Assembly: GCA_902766265.1 (NCBI GenBank)
Contig: CACXCY010000137.1
Coordinates: 1 to 5,896 of the forward strand
Direction of reading: 5' to 3'
Source of the DNA: an uncultured Bacteroidota bacterium
Lineage (GTDB): Bacteria > Bacteroidota > Bacteroidia > Bacteroidales > P3
Length of the DNA: 5,896 bases
Shown in pieces: positions 1 through 5,896 of this stretch (within the stretch, counting starts at the first letter, position 1; each line of letters starts with the position of its first letter). The translations under genes and the position numbers were made by a program. The notes beneath the pieces were generated by a model that saw only the letters and a program-made list of their open reading frames with translations, searched no databases and had not been told where the DNA came from.

Positions 1-1
1 T

Positions 2-886
2 GCGTTGTCGGCAGTGTTGGGTATCGTTGTTGCGCTTGCTTTTATTGAAGGATATGAGATGGGCTCCATGAATGTGGGCTCCATAGTAGGAACGGTGTTT
101 GCTTCTATACTAATGTCTTTGCTACTAGGTATTGTAGGTGGCATTCTTTGGGCTGGCATGCTCGATAGGGTACGTCATCTTCAGAATTCTATGTTCCTTA
201 CGCCAGCATTTGTCTTTATTATATATGGCATTGCAGAATCGTTGGGTTACAGCGGCCCAATTGCAGCATTGGCTTTTGGTATTGTGCTTGGCAATGTGGA
301 CTATTTCGAGTTCTCTTTCCTGAAAAGACTGCGGAAAAGCCATATGCGTCCGCTGGAATCATCAGAGAAAAGTTTCTACAAAGAGATTGTATTTGTGCTC
401 AAGACTTTCTTCTTCGTCTATATCGGTGTTTGTATGCCTTTCAACAACGGACGGGCGTTGCTCTATGGCCTTTTTATTACCCTGGCACTCTTTGTGGTGA
501 GGTTTTGTTTACTGGCTATTGTTGGACGAAACAATGATCCAGATGACCGTCTGGTGGTCTCCATGATGATACCGAAGGGACTGGCAGCTGCGGTATTAGC
601 GTCTATGCCCGAACAAGTCAATATTGCAGCTGGTTATAGCGTCATTCCACATGCGGAAATGATTAAATATATTGCCTATTCAGTCATCTTCTTCTCTATC
701 ATCATCACTTCGCTTCTGGTGTTAGTCACTCGAGGACGATTGGTAAAAACTACATTAGACACAGAAAATAAGAAAGACGGTGAAACAGTGTTTGATGAGC
801 CATCCCCGTCGGATTCTACTGATATAACTGTATCGGTAAATGATGCAGTCGAGACAGGTGTGGCTGATAGTCCCACAGAAGAATGA
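2..886 (+). CDS. Cation:proton antiporter, C-terminal part (5' end outside window)
   Basis: This is an inner-membrane monovalent cation/H+ antiporter, probably of the CPA/NhaP-type Na+/H+ exchanger superfamily, which exchanges Na+ or K+ for protons in pH and ion homeostasis. The reading frame is open at the left edge, so the true start and the N-terminal half, including any ion-binding Asp motif, are missing. About 294 residues are visible. Hydrophobic segments lie near residues 1-15, 25-52, 66-97, 127-145, 150-174, 185-200 and 222-243, counting from the TTG codon at position 5. The stretch MIPKGLAAAVLA (about 188-199) resembles the conserved Pro-Arg/Lys-Gly-Leu segment of CPA1 exchangers, and the preceding LKTFFFVYIG helix is also typical. 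After the last helix comes a hydrophilic tail of roughly 48 residues rich in Asp, Glu, Ser and Thr, presumably cytoplasmic. Exact ion specificity cannot be read from this fragment. dapF follows after 22 bp, suggesting co-transcription. The gene looks more AT-rich than those downstream. Confidence 0.85.
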   Translation, partial: ALSAVLGIVVALAFIEGYEMGSMNVGSIVGTVFASILMSLLLGIVGGILWAGMLDRVRHLQNSMFLTPAFVFIIYGIAESLGYSGPIAALAFGIVLGNVDYFEFSFLKRLRKSHMRPLESSEKSFYKEIVFVLKTFFFVYIGVCMPFNNGRALLYGLFITLALFVVRFCLLAIVGRNNDPDDRLVVSMMIPKGLAAAVLASMPEQVNIAAGYSVIPHAEMIKYIAYSVIFFSIIITSLLVLVTRGRLVKTTLDTENKKDGETVFDEPSPSDSTDITVSVNDAVETGVADSPTEE

Positions 887-908
887 CAACATATAACTTG
901 TCCTTAAT

Positions 909-1760
909 ATGAAAACAACTGATCACCATCCTGCGGAAAGACAGATTACGTTTTATAAATTTGACGGTGCAGGTAACGACTTTGTCTTGATAGATACACG
1001 AAATGATGTCTTGCAACTTACATCAGAACAAATTGCAAGAATTTGTCACCGACGTTTCGGTGTGGGAGCTGATGGCTTAATGACCCTGGGACTTGCTGAC
1101 GGCTACGATTTTGAGATGCGCTATTATAACAGTGATGGACGCTTGGCTTCTATGTGTGGCAATGGAGGTCGTTGTATTACAGCTTTTGCAAGGATGCTGG
1201 GTGTCACACCGCAGCAGGATGGCACATACCATTTTATGGGTCACGATGGTGTCCATGAAGCTGAGATATTGATGTGGGATGATGGGGCGGGTTTTGGACT
1301 AGTGCGTTTGGGCATGCGTGACGTTCCGTCGGCATCAATCCGTCGAATCAAGGAGGATTCAGACGGTGATTTACTTCAGCTTGATGGCTGGTTCCTTGAT
1401 ACGGGTTCCCCTCACTTTGTCCAACGTGTCGATGATTTGGAGCATTTTGACGTGTTCGAACGAGGTCGTCGCATTCGCCGTATGGAGCAGTATTTCCCTC
1501 AGGGTACCAATGTCGATTTTATAGAGGACATGCCGGACGGCTCTCTCTTTGTGCGTACTTACGAGCGTGGTGTGGAGGATGAGACTTGGGCTTGTGGCAC
1601 TGGGGTTACGGCATGTGCCATTGTTAGTGGTAATAGTCGCGTCAGGATGCGTGGTGGTGATTTCAAAGTGACATTTGACACGGATGGCGATACTTTCACT
1701 AATGTCCGTCTCACAGGTCCGGTGTCCTACAATTTCAGTGGCACATGGAATATGCAATAG
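909..1760 (+). CDS. dapF: Diaminopimelate epimerase DapF
   Basis: This cytoplasmic, cofactor-independent racemase converts LL-2,6-diaminopimelate to meso-diaminopimelate, the precursor of lysine and of the peptidoglycan cross-link residue. The 283-residue length is normal for the family. The two pseudo-symmetric halves each carry their catalytic cysteine: Cys83 in MCGNGGRC (82-89) and Cys229 in WACGTG (227-232). The substrate-binding motifs GAGNDF (20-25), FGVGADG (50-56), GSPHF (166-170), GTNVDF (199-204) and ERGVEDET (219-226) are also present. The ATG at 909 is chosen because the next in-frame Met is residue 70, beyond the essential N-terminal GNDF motif. It gives about 12 residues before the usual first beta strand, slightly more than in E. 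coli. The segments DGAGNDFVLID and CGNGGRCI recall the Flavobacteria-type subgroup rather than the CGNGARC type (recalled from family knowledge). The gene lies between the antiporter (22 bp) and ligA (17 bp) with no internal promoter seen. Both active sites appear intact. Confidence 0.97.
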   Translation: MKTTDHHPAERQITFYKFDGAGNDFVLIDTRNDVLQLTSEQIARICHRRFGVGADGLMTLGLADGYDFEMRYYNSDGRLASMCGNGGRCITAFARMLGVTPQQDGTYHFMGHDGVHEAEILMWDDGAGFGLVRLGMRDVPSASIRRIKEDSDGDLLQLDGWFLDTGSPHFVQRVDDLEHFDVFERGRRIRRMEQYFPQGTNVDFIEDMPDGSLFVRTYERGVEDETWACGTGVTACAIVSGNSRVRMRGGDFKVTFDTDGDTFTNVRLTGPVSYNFSGTWNMQ

Positions 1761-1777
1761 GAATAATACTATAAGAT

Positions 1778-3913
1778 ATGGATCTTTTCAGCAACATAGA
1801 TATCGAACCCGTTCGCAAAAGGATTGAAGAACTTTCGCGACTTGTGGATTATTACAATCACGAGTACTACATGAACGACACCTCGTTGGTTAGTGACTTT
1901 GAGTTCGACAGATTGTTACGTGAGCTGATTGACCTCGAACACCAGTACCCGGAGTTGTCATTGCCCAATTCGCCTACCAAGAGGGTAGGAGGGGAGGTTA
2001 ACAAAACCTTTCGGCAGGTTACCCATCGTTTTCCTATGCTGTCGTTGGGCAACACATATTCGACTGATGAAATTATCGAATTTGAGAGTCGTACCCGCAA
2101 GCTTTTGGGCGATACATCGTTTAGCTATACATGTGAGCTGAAGTATGATGGGGTTGCTATAGGTCTTACTTATCGTAATGGCAGTTTGGTGCAGGCCGTG
2201 ACGCGTGGTAATGGTGCAGTGGGCGATGATATCACCGCCAATGCCCGCACCATCCCTACTATACCGCTGCATTTGTTTGGGACGTATCCTGACGATTTTG
2301 AGGTGCGTGGTGAAGTTGTCTACCCTTTTCATGAGTTTGAAGCCATGAACGCCCTCCGTGAAGCTGAGGGTGACGAACCATTTGCCAATCCTCGCAATGC
2401 CGCCAGTGGCTCGCTCAAACTGCAGGACTCTAGCGAGTGTGCAAAGCGTAAGTTGCAGTTTTGTGCGTATTTCATGATGTTGCCATCTCGCTACGACGTG
2501 TTGCATGCCACTTCCCAGCCAGCATCGTCGGCTATGGCTCAGTCCATGACATCGCAAGAACTGACAGACCATCTGGCCACACATTACGGTCGTCTTGAGG
2601 CGGTGCGGCAGATGGGATTTAAGGTGCAACCCTATATCCATGAGTGCAAGAATATTGCCGAGATAATGGATTATATAAACTATTGGGATACCGAACGTTG
2701 GAATCTGCCTTATGCCATCGATGGTATTGTGATTAAAGTCAATCAGGTGGACCTCTGGGACCGGCTGGGTCTTACTGCCAAATCGCCCCGTTGGGCCATT
2801 GCATATAAGTTCAAGGCGCAGCAGGTGAGTACGCTGCTAGAGAGTGTTAGTTTTCAGGTGGGACGCACTGGCATTGTTACCCCTGTCGCTAATATGTCGC
2901 CTGTGTGGTTGGGTGGCACTACAGTGCGCCGTGCCACGCTCAATAACGCCGACTTCATCCAGAATATGGACATTCGGGAGGGGGACTATTTGTTAGTGGA
3001 GAAAGGTGGTGAAATCATCCCCAAAGTTGTTGGCGTAGACATGTCAAAGCGTCAGCCCGGTGCGTTAGCGGTACAGTATGCCGTCACATGTCCCGAATGC
3101 GGTACCCGTCTGGTACGTGAGGAGGGCGAGTCGGGCTACTATTGTCCCAATCAAGACGGATGTCCGCCACAGATAGTAGGTCGACTGGAACATTTTGTCG
3201 CCCGCAAAGCCATGGATATTGAGAATCTGGGTAGCGAACGGCTGCAGATGCTCTATGGCAAAGGGCTGGTCTCTACTGCAGCGGACCTCTATGACTTGAG
3301 GCGTGAACAACTAGTAGGTCTTGAGTGCGAGGTGGACGAAGCTACTGGTCGGCGCAGCACCATACAGGACAAAGGCGCCGACAATATTCTTGCTGCCATC
3401 GAGCAGTCAAAGCAAGTGCCTTTTGAAAGGGTTCTCTTTGCGTTGGGTATAAGGTATGTAGGTGAAGTGGGTGCTAAGAAGCTGGCTCGCTATTTCAAGA
3501 ATATCGATGCCTTGATGGCGGCTAGCGTACCTGAGCTGGCTGCGGTCGAGGATGTCGGCGAGAAAACGGCCACTTTTGTATTCGACTATTTCCGCGACCC
3601 ACGCCATCGCGCCATTGTTGAACGTTTGCGGCAGGCGGGTCTGCAGATGTCGGTTGTTGAACATCGTGTCAGCAACGTCCTTGAAGGAATTACTTTCGTT
3701 GTTAGTGGAGTGTTTACCCATTTTAGTCGTGACGAAATCAAGGCCCATATCGAGTCGCATGGCGGCAAGGTGATCAGCAGCGTCAGCAGCAAGACCTCCT
3801 ATGTGTTGGCCGGTGAGAACATGGGACCGGAGAAACTGAAGAAAGCTGAGAAACTGGGCGTGCCAGTCATCAGCGAGGTCGACTATCTGCAAATGGTGGA
3901 GCCAGCGAAATGA
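1778..3913 (+). CDS. ligA: NAD+-dependent DNA ligase LigA
   Basis: LigA seals 3'-OH/5'-phosphate nicks in duplex DNA using NAD+, joining Okazaki fragments and completing repair. At 711 residues it is somewhat longer than the 671-residue E. coli enzyme. The domain order is canonical. The Ia domain with its YYxxD-like stretch (Tyr25-Asp34) and the DxxFDxL region lie at about 1-70. The adenylation domain has the AMP-accepting Lys122 in ELKYDG (120-125), TRGNG (142-146), EVRGEV (175-180), NPRNAASGSL (204-213), DGIVIKV (315-321) and WAIAYKF (339-345). The OB fold spans about 350-430, including VGRTGIVTPVA. The zinc finger is C438-x2-C441-x14-C456-x5-C462, the same spacing as in E. coli. HhH repeats follow at about 475-605 and a BRCT domain at about 633-711. 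Two insertions relative to E. coli are apparent, near 238-262 and 516-531. The ATG at 1778 starts directly at the expected N-terminus. The stop codon overlaps the next start. Confidence 0.98.
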   Translation: MDLFSNIDIEPVRKRIEELSRLVDYYNHEYYMNDTSLVSDFEFDRLLRELIDLEHQYPELSLPNSPTKRVGGEVNKTFRQVTHRFPMLSLGNTYSTDEIIEFESRTRKLLGDTSFSYTCELKYDGVAIGLTYRNGSLVQAVTRGNGAVGDDITANARTIPTIPLHLFGTYPDDFEVRGEVVYPFHEFEAMNALREAEGDEPFANPRNAASGSLKLQDSSECAKRKLQFCAYFMMLPSRYDVLHATSQPASSAMAQSMTSQELTDHLATHYGRLEAVRQMGFKVQPYIHECKNIAEIMDYINYWDTERWNLPYAIDGIVIKVNQVDLWDRLGLTAKSPRWAIAYKFKAQQVSTLLESVSFQVGRTGIVTPVANMSPVWLGGTTVRRATLNNADFIQNMDIREGDYLLVEKGGEIIPKVVGVDMSKRQPGALAVQYAVTCPECGTRLVREEGESGYYCPNQDGCPPQIVGRLEHFVARKAMDIENLGSERLQMLYGKGLVSTAADLYDLRREQLVGLECEVDEATGRRSTIQDKGADNILAAIEQSKQVPFERVLFALGIRYVGEVGAKKLARYFKNIDALMAASVPELAAVEDVGEKTATFVFDYFRDPRHRAIVERLRQAGLQMSVVEHRVSNVLEGITFVVSGVFTHFSRDEIKAHIESHGGKVISSVSSKTSYVLAGENMGPEKLKKAEKLGVPVISEVDYLQMVEPAK

Positions 3914-5160
3914 TACGCCTGCGTATTGGATTCCTGATTCTATTGATGCCCCTATCGGTTGCAGGGCAGGATGTGGTGTGTGGCAGTATGTGGCAGCCGC
4001 CCATTGGCGCCGTCGCCCTCACGGCAGGTTACACCATGCCTAACAAGCCGGAATGGAGCTATATAGCTGGAGCCACCTATGGCGTTGATGCCTCCTTGTT
4101 ATGGAAGGTGTCAGGGGCTCTGCCGTGGCATCGGGCGTGGCGCATGCCTTCCTTTGGGGTGCGGGCCAACTATGCATACATCCCCGATGGCATTGCTGGC
4201 GACCGTTTCGGTATGGCCGCTTTTATGGTCAATCCTCTCTGGAATCCTGAACTTCACCCAGCATCTCTCCTGCGGCGCACGGTGCTGTCGTGGGAGTTGG
4301 ATTTCGGCCTTTCCGGCTATAGCAACCCCTATTGCCGCACACCTGACATGCGCAACGAGTTTATTGGTTCCTACCTCAATTGTCTCATTCATTTCGGTCT
4401 TCGTTACGATGTGTCTGTGGGCATGGGTGGCTCCAGACTCACGTTTGCGGCCAAGCTGGTGCATTCCTCCAACGGTTATCTCCAGAAGCCCAATCAAGGG
4501 CTCAACTTCCTTCAAGGCGAAGTAGGGTGGATGCTGGCCCCAAAGGCAGGAGAACCAAAGAATGCCGTAGAGCAGAAGAATACAATTGATGATATTGTGT
4601 CACCCATCGTCGGTATTGACGGCAGCCCCCGTGACGGCATCTCGCGGTTTTCGCTGCTACCCCATTCCTACCTCTCGTTTTCCTATGCTCCAGGTCTTGT
4701 GCAGCCACGTTTCAGCGGTGCGTCGCGGCGTTACTTCTATTGCCACACTGCCGAGGCAGCTTATCTTTGGCGTCCCGACACCCGTGACGGCTATCTGGGA
4801 CGCTTTGCCTATGGCGGAGGTATCGACTTGAGTTACAACTTCAGCATGGCCGAGCAGTCGCGATGGTACCATGACAACTATGGATACGACCTTTACACCC
4901 TGCCGTTCAATATCTGCTATTTCGGCACCTTCGAGCCCTATTGGGGACCAATGTCGGTCCGCATCTCGTTGGGTGGTTATCTACTCAAAGACAGCAACCC
5001 TCATGTCGTCAGTCTGCCTTTCTATGAGCGCGTCGGGCTGATGTACCATAGCGCTTGCGGACTCTTTGGAGGCATCAGTATGCGTGCCTATGCGGCTCAT
5101 GTCGACTTCATCGAGTGGAATATCGGCTATCAGTTCCGGCTGCGGGGTGCTCTATATTAA
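3910..5160 (+). CDS. PagL/acyloxyacyl-hydrolase-family outer membrane protein (putative lipid A deacylase)
   Basis: This is a predicted outer membrane beta-barrel of 416 residues. It has a Sec signal peptide: Arg3/Arg5, a hydrophobic core at 7-17 and likely signal peptidase I cleavage after VAG (17-19). The rest alternates amphipathic aromatic-rich strands with Gly/Asn turns and ends in an aromatic C-terminal residue (Tyr416), as barrels often do. Residues 72-205 resemble Bacteroidota proteins annotated as acyloxyacyl hydrolase (PagL-like, lipid A 3-O-deacylase): a PSFGVRANY strand, NEFIGSYLN (149-157), and the motif VHSSNG (184-189) followed by PNQGLNF (194-200). In Pseudomonas PagL the catalytic residues are His, Ser two positions later, and Glu 14 after the His. 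Here His185 and Ser187 match, but the +14 position is Asn199; Glu204 is nearby. A hydrophilic segment at 209-245 links to a second strand-rich half ending in HVDFIEWNIGYQF. PagL itself is much shorter. ATGA overlap with ligA implies coupled translation. Deacylase activity is inferred, not certain. Confidence 0.7.
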   Translation: MIRLRIGFLILLMPLSVAGQDVVCGSMWQPPIGAVALTAGYTMPNKPEWSYIAGATYGVDASLLWKVSGALPWHRAWRMPSFGVRANYAYIPDGIAGDRFGMAAFMVNPLWNPELHPASLLRRTVLSWELDFGLSGYSNPYCRTPDMRNEFIGSYLNCLIHFGLRYDVSVGMGGSRLTFAAKLVHSSNGYLQKPNQGLNFLQGEVGWMLAPKAGEPKNAVEQKNTIDDIVSPIVGIDGSPRDGISRFSLLPHSYLSFSYAPGLVQPRFSGASRRYFYCHTAEAAYLWRPDTRDGYLGRFAYGGGIDLSYNFSMAEQSRWYHDNYGYDLYTLPFNICYFGTFEPYWGPMSVRISLGGYLLKDSNPHVVSLPFYERVGLMYHSACGLFGGISMRAYAAHVDFIEWNIGYQFRLRGALY

Positions 5161-5178
5161 ATTTTTTTACTACCTTTG
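5161..5178 (+). promoter_or_regulatory. Bacteroidota-type sigma-70 promoter (-7 element TACCTTTG)
   Basis: TACCTTTG at 5171-5178 matches the Bacteroidota -7 consensus TAnnTTTG exactly and is preceded by a T-rich run (5162-5168), a common setting in this phylum. No clear TTTG -33 box stands about 20 bases upstream; that region is the end of the preceding gene followed by A/T-rich sequence. Transcription would start at roughly 5184-5187, leaving a 5' leader of about 115-120 nt before the acyl-CoA synthetase start at 5303. It lies immediately after the stop of the outer membrane protein gene, so it plausibly separates two transcription units. Confidence 0.7.
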
Positions 5179-5210
5179 CACCTACACTCGCGTTGCAGGT
5201 TTGCCCCGAA

Positions 5211-5306
5211 ATGGATGCTAATGTTTTAGATATGAATATGGTGGGGGATGTTGCGGCACGAGGGCGCTTTGAAGAATCAATAGTAATAACAAAACATATA
5301 TTATGA
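5211..5306 (+). CDS. Possible 31-residue leader ORF, ATGA-overlapping the next gene (hypothetical)
   Basis: A short open frame begins with ATG about 25 nt after the predicted transcription start and runs 31 codons (starting MDANVLDMNMVGDV, ending IVITKHIL). Its TGA at 5304-5306 overlaps the ATG of the acyl-CoA synthetase at 5303-5305. I do not recognise the peptide. It has no signal peptide, no run of one amino acid as in attenuator leaders, and no visible Shine-Dalgarno sequence. The same frame stays open further upstream into the preceding gene, so openness alone is weak evidence. The position after a promoter and the exact ATGA overlap are what make it worth recording. It could be a leader peptide for translational coupling, or simply 5' untranslated sequence. 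Confidence 0.25.
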   Translation: MDANVLDMNMVGDVAARGRFEESIVITKHIL

Positions 5307-5896
5307 TAGCAAAAGAATTACTCAATCCGAGAAGCATCGTCATCTGCGGTGCATCGTCGGATATCCACAAGCCGGGTGGCAAAGCTCTGCTGAACCTCAA
5401 AAATAGCCCCTTCAAGGGTCCCATCTACGCCGTGAACCCCAAAGAGAGTGAGGTGCAGGGCGTGAAGTGCTATGCCAAGGTCAACGATTTGCCGCAGGTG
5501 GATTGCGCCATACTCTGTATCGCTGCCAAGTTCTGTCCCGACACGGTCGACGTGTTGGCTAAGGAGAAGGGCTGCAAGGGCTTCATCATTGTCAGTGCCG
5601 GTTTCTCGGAGGAGAACGAGGAGGGTGCGAAGATTGAACGGCATATCGTCGACACTATCAACAGCGTTGGCGGTTCGTTGATTGGCCCCAACTGCACGGG
5701 CTTCCTCAACACGAACTATAGCGGCTGTTTCGACACGCCTATCCCCACGCTCGACCCTCACGGTGTGGATTTCATCACCGGTTCGGGTGCCACGGCAGTG
5801 TTCATCAAAGAGTACGGTATCAGCAACGGCCTTACCTTCAATAGTGTCTGGGCTGTGGGCAACAGCGCCCAGCTCGGCATTGAGGATGTGCTGGAA
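5303..5896 (+). CDS. NDP-forming acyl-CoA synthetase (acetate-CoA ligase, ADP-forming type), N-terminal part
   Basis: This cytoplasmic enzyme family interconverts acyl-CoA plus ADP and phosphate with acid, CoA and ATP, often releasing acetate with substrate-level ATP formation. The frame is open to the right edge, so only the first 198 residues are seen. A Rossmann-type CoA-binding domain occupies about 1-130: LLNPRSIVICGASSD (6-20), GPIYAVNPKESEVQG (39-53), the VDCAILCIAA strand (66-75), IIVSAGFSEE (95-104) and GPNCTGFLNT (128-137). The succinyl-CoA-ligase-like flavodoxin domain begins near 150 with DFITGSGATAVFIKEYG (156-172) and WAVGNSAQLGIEDVLE (183-198). The phosphohistidine region and the ATP-grasp domain would lie beyond the window. 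The ATG at 5303 is supported because LLNPRSI normally sits within the first ten residues of the family. A protein acetyltransferase of the Pat type shares this N-terminal fold and cannot be fully excluded. It has its own promoter at 5171. Confidence 0.88.
   Translation, partial: MIAKELLNPRSIVICGASSDIHKPGGKALLNLKNSPFKGPIYAVNPKESEVQGVKCYAKVNDLPQVDCAILCIAAKFCPDTVDVLAKEKGCKGFIIVSAGFSEENEEGAKIERHIVDTINSVGGSLIGPNCTGFLNTNYSGCFDTPIPTLDPHGVDFITGSGATAVFIKEYGISNGLTFNSVWAVGNSAQLGIEDVLE

Noticed and set aside
61..84. Direct repeat GGGCTCCAT twice, 15 bases apart
   Set aside because: Nine bases inside a coding region encoding similar Gly-Ser-Met/Ile residues; too short to suggest a mobile or regulatory repeat.
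887..908. TAACTTGT before dapF as a possible -7 element
   Set aside because: It does not match TAnnTTTG and would place the transcription start at or beyond the dapF start codon; the 22 bp gap suits an operon better.
1958..2641. 227-codon open frame on the minus strand inside ligA
   Set aside because: It lies wholly opposite conserved LigA catalytic motifs, its translation is rich in His, Arg and Cys with no recognisable domain, and it fits a codon-bias shadow.
3407..3892. 161-codon minus-strand frame opposite the ligA HhH/BRCT region
   Set aside because: Antisense to conserved coding sequence, with no motif, promoter or family resemblance.
3910..3981. Lipoprotein signal with Cys24 as the lipidated residue
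   Set aside because: The residues before the Cys (QDVV) do not form a lipobox; signal peptidase I cleavage near residue 19 fits better.
4079..4525. 148-codon plus-strand frame within the barrel gene
   Set aside because: It is a +1 shadow of the signal-peptide-bearing barrel gene; its Cys- and Trp-rich translation resembles no family.
5141..5168. T-run after the barrel gene as an intrinsic terminator
   Set aside because: No GC-rich inverted repeat precedes the T-run; it is better explained as the A/T-rich region of the promoter.
5180..5200. Small hairpin (ACCT...AGGT with one mismatch) as terminator or riboswitch stem
   Set aside because: Only four plus two base pairs, no following T-run, and it overlaps the predicted promoter and start region.
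5318..5761. 147-codon minus-strand frame opposite the acyl-CoA synthetase
   Set aside because: The plus strand encodes a clear CoA-binding domain here; the antisense frame has no recognisable features.

Overview
The window reads as an ordinary chromosomal stretch of a Bacteroidota bacterium, most likely order Bacteroidales (Prevotella-like or a related gut or oral lineage). Three things point there: a Bacteroidota-type sigma-70 -7 element (TACCTTTG) upstream of the last gene, start codons without convincing Shine-Dalgarno sequences, and a long PagL/acyloxyacyl-hydrolase-family outer membrane protein of the type common in that phylum. The assignment is inference from motifs, not from a database search.

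Layout, all on the + strand. (1) Positions 2-886: C-terminal part of a multi-pass cation:proton antiporter, cut by the left edge. (2) 909-1760: dapF, diaminopimelate epimerase, with both catalytic cysteines. (3) 1778-3913: ligA, NAD+-dependent DNA ligase, complete with adenylation domain, OB fold, Cys4 zinc finger, HhH and BRCT regions. (4) 3910-5160: a predicted outer membrane beta-barrel related to lipid A 3-O-deacylases (PagL family), whose start overlaps the ligA stop by ATGA. (5) 5161-5302: the only sizeable intergenic gap (142 bp), with a promoter near its left end and a short 31-codon ORF whose stop overlaps the next start. (6) 5303-5896: N-terminal part of an NDP-forming acyl-CoA synthetase (acetate-CoA ligase, ADP-forming type), cut by the right edge.

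The first four genes are spaced by 22 bp, 17 bp and -4 bp with no visible promoter or terminator between them, so they probably form one transcript. It combines ion homeostasis, cell-wall/lysine precursor synthesis, DNA replication and repair, and outer-membrane lipid A modification. This looks like a housekeeping gene string rather than a dedicated pathway. The acyl-CoA synthetase starts a new transcription unit.

The antiporter and the start of dapF look more AT-rich than ligA and the downstream genes by eye. I see no tRNA, rRNA, CRISPR, insertion sequence, phage or defence system. The points most worth a second look are the ATGA-coupled leader ORF before the acyl-CoA synthetase, the altered third catalytic position in the PagL-like protein, and its coupling to ligA.
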